The notes below the pieces were generated by a model. The model was not told where the DNA came from and made no database searches. It saw only the letters and a program-made list of their open reading frames with translations. Below, piece by piece: positions 18,798 through 28,508 of a DNA stretch of 64,000 nucleotides. Numbering within the stretch: the first letter of the stretch is position 1; the number at the start of each line of letters is the position of its first letter. The stretch is from Psychrobacter piscatorii (lineage in GTDB: Bacteria > Pseudomonadota > Gammaproteobacteria > Pseudomonadales > Moraxellaceae): assembly GCF_904846415.1 (NCBI RefSeq), contig NZ_CAJHAR010000011.1:37574-101573 (forward strand), given 5' to 3'. The position numbers were made by a program, and so were the translations under genes.

Positions 18798-20426
18798 ATG
18801 ACGACAATGACTCAGTCTTCTAATAAAAATCACGCTCATTCTGTCAAACAAGATGATTCTTCTAAGGTGCTGTCTTATGGAGATCATCAAAACTCGCCCA
18901 CCAAACGTCCTACTAAACGCGTTGGTATTTTGGGCGGCGGTACTGCAGGCTCAACGATTGCTATTCGCCTTGCCGCTCTAGGGCTTGAGACTTACTTGTT
19001 TGAGAAGAAAAAATCACTCATCGATGGCCCACCAATGTGTCATTTGCATGCTGGCGGCAACTTGTACCGCGAGATACCTGATGAAGATTGTGTGGCGCTC
19101 CTCAAGCAATGTATTGATATATTACGTCTCTATCCTTATACCATCGATGTTCGTCCTACTGTATTTGCGGTGCCGACACGCGATGAAGGACTGCCTGAAG
19201 ACTTGCTACCGCGTTTGGATATTTTGACAGAAGCTTATCAAGAGCTTATCGAGCAGGATGCCAACAATAAAGTACTTGGCGAACCTGAAAATTACTATCA
19301 GCTCTATAGTCATGAGCAGTTGCTTGAGTTGTCTGAGCGTGAGCAAGTTGCGGTGCCAAGCACGGTTGATGAGTGGATGATACCAGTAGCCAAATACTTA
19401 GACTTAAATAAAGTAAAATTCCCACTGATTGTCGTACAAGAGTACGGCTGGAATATCTTTCGCTTGGCGGCTTCTGCGCAGTTGGCGCTTGAGGAATATG
19501 ACCACGCCCATGTCTTTACCGACACCACAGTGCAAAAAGTAGTCCCTGTGGATTGTGAAAATTGTACCAATGCCGATCACCATGTCACCAAATGGCGCAT
19601 CGACTATCAGCAAGCAAACGACTCTCAAGCTGAATCTATCGAAGTCGATTATTTGGTTAATGCTTGCGGTTTTCGCACTGGTGTCATCGATGACATGGTT
19701 GGTGTGGAAGTCACACGCATGGTCGAGTTTAAATCCTCTTATGTCACCCATTGGGGCGATGCAGGCGGGCAGATTCCAGAGATTATCGTCTACGGTCAAC
19801 GAGGTACGCCCGAAGGTATGGCGCAGTTAACCCCCTATCCGGGTGGGTATTTTCAGATACATGGCATGAGTAAAGCCATTACTTTATTTGATGATGGTCT
19901 GGTCGCGTCTAGCACAGACAGCGCTCAGCCCAAACTGCCACAGCAATACGTACACTATATCGAGGATGGCTGGGACAAAGCGCCGCTACAAGCGCGTAGC
20001 CAGCAAGCGATTGAATATGTGGCTGAGTTTGTACCGACATTCAATAGTGCGCGCACTGTCGGCAATGCGCTATATGGTGGGCAGCAAATTCCTGGAGAAG
20101 ACGATACGTTGCGAGTAGCTGACGTAAGCTTGTATTCTAATATACGCTACGCTCGTGCAGAAAACGTCAAAGCATCTTCAACCTTGATCGCCGCTGATCA
20201 GATAGTGACTGAGCTGACGACGCTGGGATTGATACAAAACGATACGCCAATGAATCGTAGCCGCTATGCACACGAATGGGCGTACTTGACACACAACGAC
20301 GGTCTGGCTGTTGATAAGGTTGCACGAGTACTCGCTGAGCAGCGTGGATTCCCAATAGCTATGGCAGATGTCAATCATAGCATTCGTGAGGCAGCGCTGG
20401 ATGATCTCTCACCTGCTGGTGTATAG
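18798..20426 (+). CDS. FAD-dependent oxidoreductase of unknown substrate
   Basis: After a ~40-residue polar N-terminal extension, the protein (542 residues) has a Rossmann dinucleotide fold, VGILGGGTAGSTIAIRLA ending with LFEKK, typical of FAD binding. A late stretch around residue 290 (VDYLVNACGFRTG) fits the ATG/GD-type second FAD motif. The GGGTAG core resembles flavin halogenases and aromatic monooxygenases, but I see no WxWxIP halogenase motif. The substrate is unresolved. It is a single-gene unit: AAGGATATA precedes the ATG and a terminator follows. Confidence 0.7.
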   Translation: MTTMTQSSNKNHAHSVKQDDSSKVLSYGDHQNSPTKRPTKRVGILGGGTAGSTIAIRLAALGLETYLFEKKKSLIDGPPMCHLHAGGNLYREIPDEDCVALLKQCIDILRLYPYTIDVRPTVFAVPTRDEGLPEDLLPRLDILTEAYQELIEQDANNKVLGEPENYYQLYSHEQLLELSEREQVAVPSTVDEWMIPVAKYLDLNKVKFPLIVVQEYGWNIFRLAASAQLALEEYDHAHVFTDTTVQKVVPVDCENCTNADHHVTKWRIDYQQANDSQAESIEVDYLVNACGFRTGVIDDMVGVEVTRMVEFKSSYVTHWGDAGGQIPEIIVYGQRGTPEGMAQLTPYPGGYFQIHGMSKAITLFDDGLVASSTDSAQPKLPQQYVHYIEDGWDKAPLQARSQQAIEYVAEFVPTFNSARTVGNALYGGQQIPGEDDTLRVADVSLYSNIRYARAENVKASSTLIAADQIVTELTTLGLIQNDTPMNRSRYAHEWAYLTHNDGLAVDKVARVLAEQRGFPIAMADVNHSIREAALDDLSPAGV

Positions 20427-20483
20427 CAGATATTAGTCATTTCTAGCGTTTACGGTTAGCTTTATGAATATAAAACTGACTAT

Positions 20484-20528
20484 AAAAAAGGAGCGGACAA
20501 CCGATATTTGGTTATCTGCTCCTTTTTT
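20484..20528. terminator. Bidirectional terminator, FAD oxidoreductase / LOG protein
   Basis: AAAAAAGGAGCGGACAACC pairs imperfectly with GGTTATCTGCTCCTTTTTT around a short loop, between converging genes. Confidence 0.85.
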
Positions 20529-20563
20529 ACGTGATTGCTTTTAATTGCTCGATTTTACAAAGC

Positions 20564-21247
20564 TTAGCTGTTGCTACCAGCCATTTTTTCTGTATCTACA
20601 TGATCATTGATGGTCACGACGGTCTGTAGCATCTCGATTGCCTCATTGATGGTATTGCATACCACCAAACGATCTAAATCTTGCTGCTTCATAAACCCTT
20701 GCTCCGCAGTGTATGTTAGATGCTCAATCATACGGTCATAAAAACCATTGATATTTAAAATAATCATTGGCTTTTCGTGTTGATACAGCTGACGCCATGT
20801 GGCGATTTCCATAATTTCTTCTAATGTGCCTAGTCCGCCTGGTAGCGTGATAAAAGCATCGGCATACTCTGCCATAACAGTCTTACGCGTGTGCATGGTA
20901 TCGGTCAAATGCAAGCGAGTCAGCTGCTCATGAGCGATTTCGTGCTTGAGCATAAAGGTTGGAATGACGCCCACGGCTTGCGCGCCGCCTTTGATGACCT
21001 CATCTGCGACCGCGCCCATGAGACCAATGCTAGCACCGCCATATACCAGTCCCATGCCATTATCTGCCAACGCATTACCAAGCTCTCGTGCTGCCTGCTC
21101 ATAAACCTCATCATTGCCCAAGCGTGAACCGCAATATACGGCCACTAGCGGCATGGTCAGTGTTGATTTATCCACGGCTTTTTCTATATTGGTGATGTCT
21201 TTGCTCGTGATTACATCATAAGTATCATCGTTAATGTTCATTTGCAT
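20564..21247 (-). CDS. LOG-family nucleotide 5'-monophosphate phosphoribohydrolase
   Basis: The 227-residue protein has the family signature PGGLGTLEEIMEIATWRQ and a Rossmann-like N-terminal half with YCGSRLGN and YGGASIGLMGAVAD. LOG-type enzymes release the base from nucleoside 5'-monophosphates (cytokinin riboside phosphates in plants; AMP and similar in bacteria). It is often misannotated as lysine decarboxylase. AAGGAAACTAT precedes the ATG at 21247. Confidence 0.9.
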   Translation of the reverse strand: MQMNINDDTYDVITSKDITNIEKAVDKSTLTMPLVAVYCGSRLGNDEVYEQAARELGNALADNGMGLVYGGASIGLMGAVADEVIKGGAQAVGVIPTFMLKHEIAHEQLTRLHLTDTMHTRKTVMAEYADAFITLPGGLGTLEEIMEIATWRQLYQHEKPMIILNINGFYDRMIEHLTYTAEQGFMKQQDLDRLVVCNTINEAIEMLQTVVTINDHVDTEKMAGSNS

Positions 21248-21551
21248 ATAGTTTCCTTAATTGATCGATCATTTTTTATTGAGTGTTTGTTATTAGTAAA
21301 GGTCAAATACCACACGTTTCATTTATAGTGTCATGCACATCATTTATAGAATGAGTTCAACCAAGTTATACAAAACTTGAAAGTCATATTTGAGTACCTG
21401 TCTCGCTAGTATTTATCTTAACATAAGCAATGCTACCACATAGTCAAAACGATTTATCACTACGCAACAACTACATTTTAAAGATGGGAATTGGTGACTC
21501 ATCGCAGTTTAATAGTCACTATCTACTCATAAAAAATATGAAGGTATCACG
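21248..21551. other. Intergenic region, LOG gene / hydrolase
   Basis: About 300 bases between divergent genes, AT-rich and presumably carrying both promoters. I see nothing further in it. Confidence 0.4.
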
Positions 21552-22517
21552 ATGGATAATCACAACGCTGCTTCTGCCGCAGAGCATGCAGAAAGTATTA
21601 TTAACAATCCTTTGATTAGTCCTAATATTGCTGATGGCGCAGCCAATATCGACACGTACTCGTTGAGCATCATGACCGATCGCAATCAGGCATTGGCAGC
21701 CACTGTCTATCGCCCTAAAGAGGGAACGACAACAGCGATTATGATCGCGCCCGCCACCGGTATCAAACGCCATTTTTATCATAGTTTTGCTTTGTATTTA
21801 GCAGAGAGCGGCTTTGGCGTACTGACTTTTGATAATGAAGGGATTGGTGAGTCGCTTTCGACCCATCTGGCAAAATGTGATGCTTCGCTGATAAGTTGGG
21901 GTCGCCACGATATGCCTGCCGTACTTGATGCGCTGCAAGATGAGTTTCCTGAAGCGTCTTATCACCTTGTCGGTCATAGCGCAGGCGGGCAGCTTATCGG
22001 TTTGATGCCAAACTATCAGGCGATTACTTCCGTATTCAATGTCGCGTGCTCTTCAGGCCGTATCAAAAACATGGGCATGCCTTATAAGCTAAAAGCCATG
22101 GGATTTATGGATGCGTTTATCCCATTCACCAATTTAACACTAGGCTATACGCCTTCAGACAAGATTGGCATGGGCGAGCCGCTACCGCGCGGTGTGGCTC
22201 GTCAATGGCGTGAATGGTGTAATGGCGCAGGCTATATCAAAACTGCTTTCGGTAAAAGTATACACACCCATTTTTACGATGCACTCAACATGCCAGCATT
22301 GTGGCTTGGCTTTAGCGATGATGATATTGCCAATAGCGAAAACATGGATGATATGATACGCGTATTTACGAACATGCCCGTCGAAAAGCGGTTTTTAAAT
22401 CCTGAAGATTTGGGGTTAAATCATATCGGTCACATGCGCTACTTTAGCAGTAAAACCAATGCTAAAGCACCCGAGCTTTGGCAAATGGCAGTAGATTGGT
22501 TTAGTAAAGGTGAATAG
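21552..22517 (+). CDS. Alpha/beta hydrolase (COG4757-like)
   Basis: A cytoplasmic 321-residue alpha/beta hydrolase with no signal peptide. The nucleophile elbow is GHSAGGQ, preceded by FDNEGIGES; a likely Asp lies in LGFSDDDIANSE and a His in LGLNHIGHMRYF. The segment FNVACSSGRIKNMG with a following hydrophobic stretch resembles the YbaC-like predicted hydrolases. The substrate is unknown. AAGG lies just upstream of the ATG. Confidence 0.82.
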   Translation: MDNHNAASAAEHAESIINNPLISPNIADGAANIDTYSLSIMTDRNQALAATVYRPKEGTTTAIMIAPATGIKRHFYHSFALYLAESGFGVLTFDNEGIGESLSTHLAKCDASLISWGRHDMPAVLDALQDEFPEASYHLVGHSAGGQLIGLMPNYQAITSVFNVACSSGRIKNMGMPYKLKAMGFMDAFIPFTNLTLGYTPSDKIGMGEPLPRGVARQWREWCNGAGYIKTAFGKSIHTHFYDALNMPALWLGFSDDDIANSENMDDMIRVFTNMPVEKRFLNPEDLGLNHIGHMRYFSSKTNAKAPELWQMAVDWFSKGE

Positions 22518-22602
22518 CGGTGTTCATCCATCAGTATAAGAAGCCATAGCGACTGATATCATTTATTTGTATCAATACACAAAGTCGGTAAATGCGCTTT
22601 TA

Positions 22603-23331
22603 TTACTCAGCATTGTTTGTTTTTTCTGCTTCTATCCGCTTCTTTAGGGCAGAATACAGTGATGGCTGCATATTATGAATATTGCCTATCATCCATTTAA
22701 CATAGCTGATAGGCACCTCTTTTATTGGCTTACCTTTATGCTTACCAAATGGCATCTTGCTCACAGGCGTCGCTTTATTTGAGATAGCATGTGCCGCTGC
22801 AAAATCGGTCGGCGCAATCTCTAAACGCTCGCAGCAGGCTTGATAAAGCAGATAGCACATCCGTGCATCCCCTAGCGCATCATGAGCGGCAATCGTCATT
22901 GCACTCGCCTCTTCCTTTCCAATCAGCTGCTCAATGCATCGAGATTGACCATAAGCGCGCCATTCTGGAAAGGCAGCACGCGCGAGTCTCACGGTACAAA
23001 TCAGCTTAGCAGAAGGACTGCCAATCACTCGCCAATCAAAGCGTACATTATGGCCAATCAAATACTCTGGCAGCTCAAACTGATCCAACTCAAAACGCTC
23101 AAGACCAGCCACGTCAGCATCAGTAATACCATGCACCTTGATGACGACAGGTGATATAGAGCGGCCGCTATTGAAGTACTTCATCCACTCAAATCCAGTT
23201 GCCACGTTGATAGTCGCCACTTGAATCGGCCTCGGATCACGGCCTTGATCGGTTTCAGTATCGATGACAAGCGCCGTTTCAGCCATAGTAGCCGTATCTG
23301 TAATGTCAGCGGTGTTCAAAGCATCATTCAT
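22603..23331 (-). CDS. DnaQ-like 3'-5' exonuclease with DUF3820-type C-terminal domain
   Basis: The N-terminal ~170 residues form a DEDDh exonuclease: Exo I LVIDTETDQG, Exo II IGHNVRFDW, Exo III AHDALGDAR. The C-terminal ~65 residues (MPFGKHKGKPIKEVPISYV, then KWMIGN) match the small DUF3820 / QSregVF-type domain often found next to nucleases. It may process DNA or RNA ends; it is unlikely to be the polymerase III epsilon subunit, which lacks this tail. It is a monocistronic unit. Confidence 0.85.
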   Translation of the reverse strand: MNDALNTADITDTATMAETALVIDTETDQGRDPRPIQVATINVATGFEWMKYFNSGRSISPVVIKVHGITDADVAGLERFELDQFELPEYLIGHNVRFDWRVIGSPSAKLICTVRLARAAFPEWRAYGQSRCIEQLIGKEEASAMTIAAHDALGDARMCYLLYQACCERLEIAPTDFAAAHAISNKATPVSKMPFGKHKGKPIKEVPISYVKWMIGNIHNMQPSLYSALKKRIEAEKTNNAE

Positions 23332-23527
23332 AAAAAGTTAACCATTTGTAGCACCATCATCGCTCAACCGAAGCGTTAAGTAGACAAAATTATATTTGCT
23401 GTGCTTGTATTTAACTACATCTGTATTTATGGGGATAAAAGCCATAGATAACAATGCTATACATACCTTAGCAGATAGGGCTTTTATAATATTAGCTCAT
23501 ATAACATCAAACAGATAAGAGACATCA

Positions 23528-24118
23528 ATGCTAGCAGATGGAAAAAGCCAACCACCGAAGCCTTCTTTTGTCAGTCGTGTACTCGGCGTACTGATTAAAG
23601 CGGTTGTATTGATAGGATTCTTATTTGTCTTTGATAAGCTACTACCCAGTATTAGCGAGCAAACCCAATCATTTGTGGTCGCCAAGTGGCAACAGCTGAG
23701 TCTATTACAGCAAGAGCTGCCCACAGAAAACAGTCTCCCCAGTCCATTGCCAGAGAAAAACCTGACGGACACTTGGGGTGCGGCACGCAGTCAAGGGCGC
23801 TCACATGAAGGCATCGATATCTTTGCAGAACGTGGCACGCCGATACAATCGACCACGCAGGGAATTGTGAGTAAGGTTGGTGAGAATAACTTGGGTGGGC
23901 GCGTGGTCGTCGTGGTAGGGCCTGGCGGTGCTGGTCATTATTACGCGCATCTAGAAGACTATGCCGATATTGCGCCCAATGATTGGGTCAATCAAGGCGA
24001 TATTATCGGTTATGTGGGTGATAGCGGTAATGCAAAAGGGACACCGCCCCATGTGCATTACGGTATTTATATCAATGGCAGTGCCGTAAACCCTTACCCG
24101 CTTTTGCAAAAAGACTAG
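23528..24118 (+). CDS. Membrane-anchored M23-family metallopeptidase
   Basis: Residues ~15-37 form one membrane anchor ([19 protein letters not shown]), followed by a periplasmic M23 LytM domain. The zinc ligands are visible as HEGIDIFA (HxxxD) and HVHYGIYI (HxH). M23 enzymes cut peptidoglycan peptides; with both motifs intact this one looks catalytically competent rather than an EnvC/NlpD-type activator. At 196 residues it is short. GAGACATCA precedes the ATG. Confidence 0.88.
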   Translation: MLADGKSQPPKPSFVSRVLGVLIKAVVLIGFLFVFDKLLPSISEQTQSFVVAKWQQLSLLQQELPTENSLPSPLPEKNLTDTWGAARSQGRSHEGIDIFAERGTPIQSTTQGIVSKVGENNLGGRVVVVVGPGGAGHYYAHLEDYADIAPNDWVNQGDIIGYVGDSGNAKGTPPHVHYGIYINGSAVNPYPLLQKD

Positions 24119-24210
24119 GTATACTAAACTAGCCATGCTAAATAAATGCGCACGACGATTCTAAACAAAATGTACATGGTGAGTCTAAACAATATGGGGC
24201 AAGACCTGTA

Positions 24211-25326
24211 CTAATTTGTCGCAGCCGACCTCACATAAGTGGCTGGGAATACCACGCTAAATGTCGACCCCTCTCCCTCTACTGAGTCAATCTGTAACTG
24301 CGCCTCATGCTGATGCAAAACGTGCTTCACAATAGCCAGACCTAATCCTGTACCACCTGTGGCACGACTACGCCCTTTATCAATACGATAAAAGCGCTCT
24401 GTCAAACGCGCAATATGCTCTGGTGCGATACCAAGCCCATCGTCCTCGACTGCAAATCGGCAACCATCCGATGTCTGCGTCCAGCTGATGGTAATATTAC
24501 CGCCTTTTGGCGTATATTTAATCGCATTGATGACTAGGTTGGACAAGGCGCTGATCAAGTACACCTCCGACCCATATAACCCATCATAAGTATCTATGTG
24601 CAAATGAATGGTGTGCTTGTACGCTTGGTTATATGCCTGCGCATCATCATAGATATTGGTGAGAAGTTTGGTCATATCGACATCGTTAAACTCATGTGTC
24701 TCTTCGATTTCAATCTTGGAGAGCAGTAATAAGTCATTTACGATTCGATTCATACGTGCTGTTTGCTGAGTCATGAGCTCAAAACCGCGACGCCACTGCG
24801 GCGGCATATCTGGCTGGTCAGAGAAGTTCTCTAGATAGCCCATCATCACTGTCAGCGGCGTGCGTAGCTCGTGCGAGACATTCGCCACAAAGTCTTGGCG
24901 CATTTGCTCTAAATGCTGTACGCGGGTCACATCATAAATAAACAACAGCTTCTCATCACCAAAAGGCGTGAGCTCACACTTTAGATAACGACTGGGCTCG
25001 CGCCACGATTCTATATGAACGCCGTCGTTCGGCAGGGTGGTATTTTGATAGTACTGGCGAAACTCAGGCACGGTGATAAAGTCAAACACACTTTGTCCTT
25101 TGTCAGCTGGCTGCAATGATAGTAGATCCTGCGCTGCCTGATTCCACCACTCCAGCCCATCATCTTCGTTCAGTAAGATGACCGCATCTCGCAATGCTCG
25201 CAGTGCACTTCTGATTTTCTCCAGTTGCTCCGTCGCATTTTGGCTAGCGATTTGTGCTGACGCATCTTGCTGGTCATTATTATAGTTATGGTCTTTTTTC
25301 TTTTTTGCTGGCGCTATCTTGTTCAT
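24211..25326 (-). CDS. phoR: Phosphate-regulon sensor histidine kinase, PhoR-type
   Basis: This 371-residue kinase has a PAS-like region (~residues 45-135), a HisKA domain with the phosphorylated His152 in FVANVSHELRTPL, and an HATPase domain with NLVINAIKYTP, EDDGLGI, FYRIDKG and GTGLGLAIV. It lies 92 bases downstream of phoB on the same strand, which supports the PhoR assignment. Unlike classical PhoR, no N-terminal membrane segment is visible: the protein starts with a charged stretch (MNKIAPAKKKKDHN). AAGGATAAGAA precedes the ATG. Confidence 0.88.
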   Translation of the reverse strand: MNKIAPAKKKKDHNYNNDQQDASAQIASQNATEQLEKIRSALRALRDAVILLNEDDGLEWWNQAAQDLLSLQPADKGQSVFDFITVPEFRQYYQNTTLPNDGVHIESWREPSRYLKCELTPFGDEKLLFIYDVTRVQHLEQMRQDFVANVSHELRTPLTVMMGYLENFSDQPDMPPQWRRGFELMTQQTARMNRIVNDLLLLSKIEIEETHEFNDVDMTKLLTNIYDDAQAYNQAYKHTIHLHIDTYDGLYGSEVYLISALSNLVINAIKYTPKGGNITISWTQTSDGCRFAVEDDGLGIAPEHIARLTERFYRIDKGRSRATGGTGLGLAIVKHVLHQHEAQLQIDSVEGEGSTFSVVFPATYVRSAATN

Positions 25327-25418
25327 TTCTTATCCTTACCACTATCCGCTATTTTATTTATTGTTATGGTGGCATTGTTCGTACAAGATCAAGTTATCAA
25401 AAATTAACTTATACAAGA

Positions 25419-26123
25419 TTAGCTTGGCTCAATGAGACTAGAGAACCGATAGCCTGTACCACGCACCGTTTGTATCAATGTATCACAATCATAAGGGCGC
25501 AATAGTTTACGTAGACGCTTGATGTGTACATCAATGGTTCGATCTTCAATATAAACGTTACCGCCCCAAACCTGATCGAGCAGCTGCGTTCTTGTGTAGG
25601 CGCGCTCTGGGTGACTCATAAAAAATGCTAATAAGCGATATTCTGTTGGGCCGACCTCGATGACTTTTCCTGCGGCTGTCACGCGCTGGCTTTTGGTATC
25701 AAGACTTAACTGACCAATTTCGATAGGCTTGTCGCTACTCATCGCGCTACTACGGCGCAAGACCGCTTTGATTCTGGAAATCAGCTCGCGCGTCGAAAAA
25801 GGCTTGGTCATGTAATCATCTGCACCTGCATCGAGGCCGTGAACCTTGCTGTCTTCTTCGCTTTTGGCCGTTAGCATAATGACGGGTATCTCAGAGAGCA
25901 TCTCATCGCTTTTGAGCATACGACAAAAATCAACACCGCTCTTGTCTCCGGGCAACATCCAATCTAACAATATTAATGACGGTCTATGATCGACCACTTG
26001 CTGATGCGCTTCTGATACGTCAGCCGCTTGTAGGCTATCAAACCCAGCCATTTCTAGCGTCATCACAACCATTTCACGAATCGCAGGCTCATCTTCAACA
26101 ATCAAAATTTTCTCATTATACAT
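25419..26123 (-). CDS. phoB: Phosphate-regulon response regulator PhoB
   Basis: A 234-residue OmpR/PhoB-family regulator. The receiver domain has the acidic pair VEDEP, the phosphorylated Asp54 (LLDWMLPG) and Lys in MTKPFS. The winged-helix DNA-binding domain follows from about residue 135 (IEVGPTEYRLLAFF, RTIDVHIKRLRKLL). It activates Pho-regulon genes when phosphate is scarce. No convincing Pho box was identified in the gap upstream. Confidence 0.94.
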   Translation of the reverse strand: MYNEKILIVEDEPAIREMVVMTLEMAGFDSLQAADVSEAHQQVVDHRPSLILLDWMLPGDKSGVDFCRMLKSDEMLSEIPVIMLTAKSEEDSKVHGLDAGADDYMTKPFSTRELISRIKAVLRRSSAMSSDKPIEIGQLSLDTKSQRVTAAGKVIEVGPTEYRLLAFFMSHPERAYTRTQLLDQVWGGNVYIEDRTIDVHIKRLRKLLRPYDCDTLIQTVRGTGYRFSSLIEPS

Positions 26124-26235
26124 AGGACATTCTCGGTGTTAGCGGACAAAATCTGGCATATAAAAAGGCGATAAATACTCACCAGTCTCTATCTATTAAA
26201 CGGATTAATTATGACAGCCTGATGACACTCTGGTG

Positions 26236-26688
26236 TCAGATCTCCAATAGAAAATTGAGTGGTCCATCATTGACGCTTTCAACTTGCATATGAGCGCCAA
26301 ACTGACCAGTGGCTATATTTGGATACTGGGTCTTGGCATAGTCGATGAGCTGCTCGAACAGCGCTTGGGCGACATCAGGTGCCATCGCGCCACCAAAATC
26401 AGGGCGGCGACCTTTATCCGTTTTTGCCATCAAAGTAAATTGTGACACTAATAACAATCCGCCGCCGACTTGCTGGACGTTTTTATCCAGTTTACCAAAT
26501 TTGGCAGGATCATCGTCATTTTCAAAAATACGATAGGTCAATATTTTGTCAATCATCCGCTTGGCGGCGGCAAAATCATCATCATGACCCAATCCAATAT
26601 AGGCCAAGACCCCATGATCAATTTTGCCAACGCATTGTTCATCAACGCTGACGCTCGCACGGCTTACTCGTTGTATCAGTGCTTTCAT
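26236..26688 (-). CDS. dtd: D-aminoacyl-tRNA deacylase
   Basis: Dtd removes D-amino acids (and glycine) mischarged on tRNA. The N-terminus MKALIQRVSRASVSV, the SQFTLMA active-site motif and the cross-subunit Gly-Pro motif (NDGPLNFLLEI) are visible in 150 residues, the usual length. The usual GPVT/GPFT of the second motif reads GPLN here; this is odd because the Thr is highly conserved. AAGGTCGTAA precedes the ATG. Confidence 0.93.
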   Translation of the reverse strand: MKALIQRVSRASVSVDEQCVGKIDHGVLAYIGLGHDDDFAAAKRMIDKILTYRIFENDDDPAKFGKLDKNVQQVGGGLLLVSQFTLMAKTDKGRRPDFGGAMAPDVAQALFEQLIDYAKTQYPNIATGQFGAHMQVESVNDGPLNFLLEI

Positions 26689-26817
26689 TTACGACCTTCT
26701 TTATTTATAAATGGCTTACAGTTTATGGTCAGACAATAATACGCTGTCCATGATAAAATACGGCCATTAACTTGCCTATGCAATAATGACATCACATCCT
26801 ATTTTGGTAGCCTTATT

Positions 26818-27654
26818 ATGAATGTATTTACCACCTTACAACAGCTGGTACCGCAGCAAAAGCTCAGTAAAGTCGCTGGACGTTTGGCCGCCAGTCGTCA
26901 TCCTTATGTCAAACGTACCTTTATTCGTGGTTTTGCCAAAGCTTATAACATCAGCTTAGATGAGTATGAGCGCCAGAGCCTTAATGCTTATGAGAGTTTT
27001 AATGACTTTTTTACCCGTGAGCTAAAAGAAGACGCTCGCACCATCGATACCACTGCAAACGGCATCGTAAGTCCTGCTGACGGTATTATCTCTCAGCTTG
27101 GACAAATTAAAGATCATAAAATGCTACAGGCCAAAGGTCGTCATTATGACGTTGGCCAATTGCTTGCTGATAGCGAAGATGGCAGTTATTTTGCCGATGG
27201 TAGTTTTGCAACAATCTATCTAGCACCTAGCAATTATCACCGTGTTCATATGCCATTTACTGGTACTCTGACCAAAACTCGCTACGTCCCTGGTACGCTG
27301 TTTTCGGTCAACAATACCACGGCAGCTAATATGCCGGACTTGTTTGCACGTAATGAGCGTCTGGTCTGCATGTTTGATACCAAATATGGCAAAGCAGCTG
27401 TTGTCATGGTAGGCGCGATGATTGTCGCTGGTATCGAAACTGTCGCGACAGGTAAGATTGCTCGCACGGATGATATACAGGAAGCGGATCACGATATGCA
27501 GTTTGCGGCAGGCGAAGAGCTTGGTCGTTTTTATTTAGGATCAACGGCTATCGTAGTGTTGCCAAAAGCAGCAAGGGCCGACTGGCTAGATAGTATGAAT
27601 GCCAATAGCGTGGTACAAATGGGTCAGCTATTGGGAATGGCAAACGCTCAGTAA
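26818..27654 (+). CDS. psd: Phosphatidylserine decarboxylase proenzyme
   Basis: Psd makes phosphatidylethanolamine at the inner membrane. The 278-residue proenzyme has NYHRVHMPFTG (catalytic His region), VSPADG with the conserved Asp, and the self-cleavage motif LGSTAIVVL, where the Ser becomes the pyruvoyl group. It is divergent from dtd and has its own terminator. Confidence 0.96.
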   Translation: MNVFTTLQQLVPQQKLSKVAGRLAASRHPYVKRTFIRGFAKAYNISLDEYERQSLNAYESFNDFFTRELKEDARTIDTTANGIVSPADGIISQLGQIKDHKMLQAKGRHYDVGQLLADSEDGSYFADGSFATIYLAPSNYHRVHMPFTGTLTKTRYVPGTLFSVNNTTAANMPDLFARNERLVCMFDTKYGKAAVVMVGAMIVAGIETVATGKIARTDDIQEADHDMQFAAGEELGRFYLGSTAIVVLPKAARADWLDSMNANSVVQMGQLLGMANAQ

Positions 27655-27684
27655 CATGACTGTGTAAAAGCGCTTAAGAACATC

Positions 27685-27727
27685 AGCCCAGTGAAGCATA
27701 GATCACAATGCTCAACTGGGCTTTTTT
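27685..27727 (+). terminator. Terminator of psd
   Basis: The stem GCCCAGTGAAGCAT pairs with ATGCTCAACTGGGC and is followed by a T-run. Confidence 0.85.
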
Positions 27728-27748
27728 ATACCTAGCGTTTTTATAGAT

Positions 27749-28378
27749 TTACGCGTCGATCAACCATCCTTGTTGGGTCGCATAGTCAATATTGTATGAG
27801 AGCCAATCATGAATGGAAGGAAAGCTGTCTTTGATAAAAGCAAGCGCCGCCGCCACTTGCGAGCGCGTCACCTGAGATTCAATCCACGTTTTTCCCTCGG
27901 TATTGAGATTAAGTAAAAATGGCAATAAGCGATCAACCACTCTGAGCAGCTGAGCCTCTTTGCTACTACCCGTTTCTTGCTCTTCCCAAACCTCACTCAA
28001 AGCTGCGATGCCGTTACCACGCTCTGCTTGCAGTCGGGCGATGCCAGCGCGTTCTTCAATATGTGCGTCGCTACGACTGTTTGCGAACAAAAACGTATCA
28101 CCCGCGTCAATCTCACCCAAATCATGTACCAAAGCCATCTTTAGCAATTGTTCATGATTGACATCCAGCTCAAACAACTCAGCGATTGACCAGCACGCCA
28201 TGGCTAAGTGCCAAGAATGTTCGGCAGAGTTTTCTCTGCGATCGGTATCAGTCACGTAACTACGGCGATTTACGCGTTTTAGCGCATCTAGCTCTAGTAA
28301 GAAATGAGTGACATCCTCTATGTCGATAGTTGCAGCAGATTTTTGATCGGTCAATGACATCGGTGTGTTTGAGGACAT
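27749..28378 (-). CDS. HD-domain phosphohydrolase (YfbR/HDDC2-like)
   Basis: This 209-residue HD-domain protein has NSAEHSWHLAM (first metal His), VHDLGEIDAGDTF (the HD pair) and a late conserved Asp (RVVDRLLPF). This arrangement is that of the 5'-deoxynucleotidase YfbR / HDDC2 group, which dephosphorylates dNMPs. The substrate is inferred from the family only. GAGAGAAAT precedes the ATG. Confidence 0.85.
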   Translation of the reverse strand: MSSNTPMSLTDQKSAATIDIEDVTHFLLELDALKRVNRRSYVTDTDRRENSAEHSWHLAMACWSIAELFELDVNHEQLLKMALVHDLGEIDAGDTFLFANSRSDAHIEERAGIARLQAERGNGIAALSEVWEEQETGSSKEAQLLRVVDRLLPFLLNLNTEGKTWIESQVTRSQVAAALAFIKDSFPSIHDWLSYNIDYATQQGWLIDA

Positions 28379-28508
28379 ATTTCTCTCTGATTTTTGAGTC
28401 GTTTTATATACTACGGTGTGGCTAACAACAAAATAGCGCTGATGTTATCAAGCGCTATCTCTTATAAGTCATTGAGTTAAATGACTGAGTACCCTGTTAT
28501 ATAACCAT

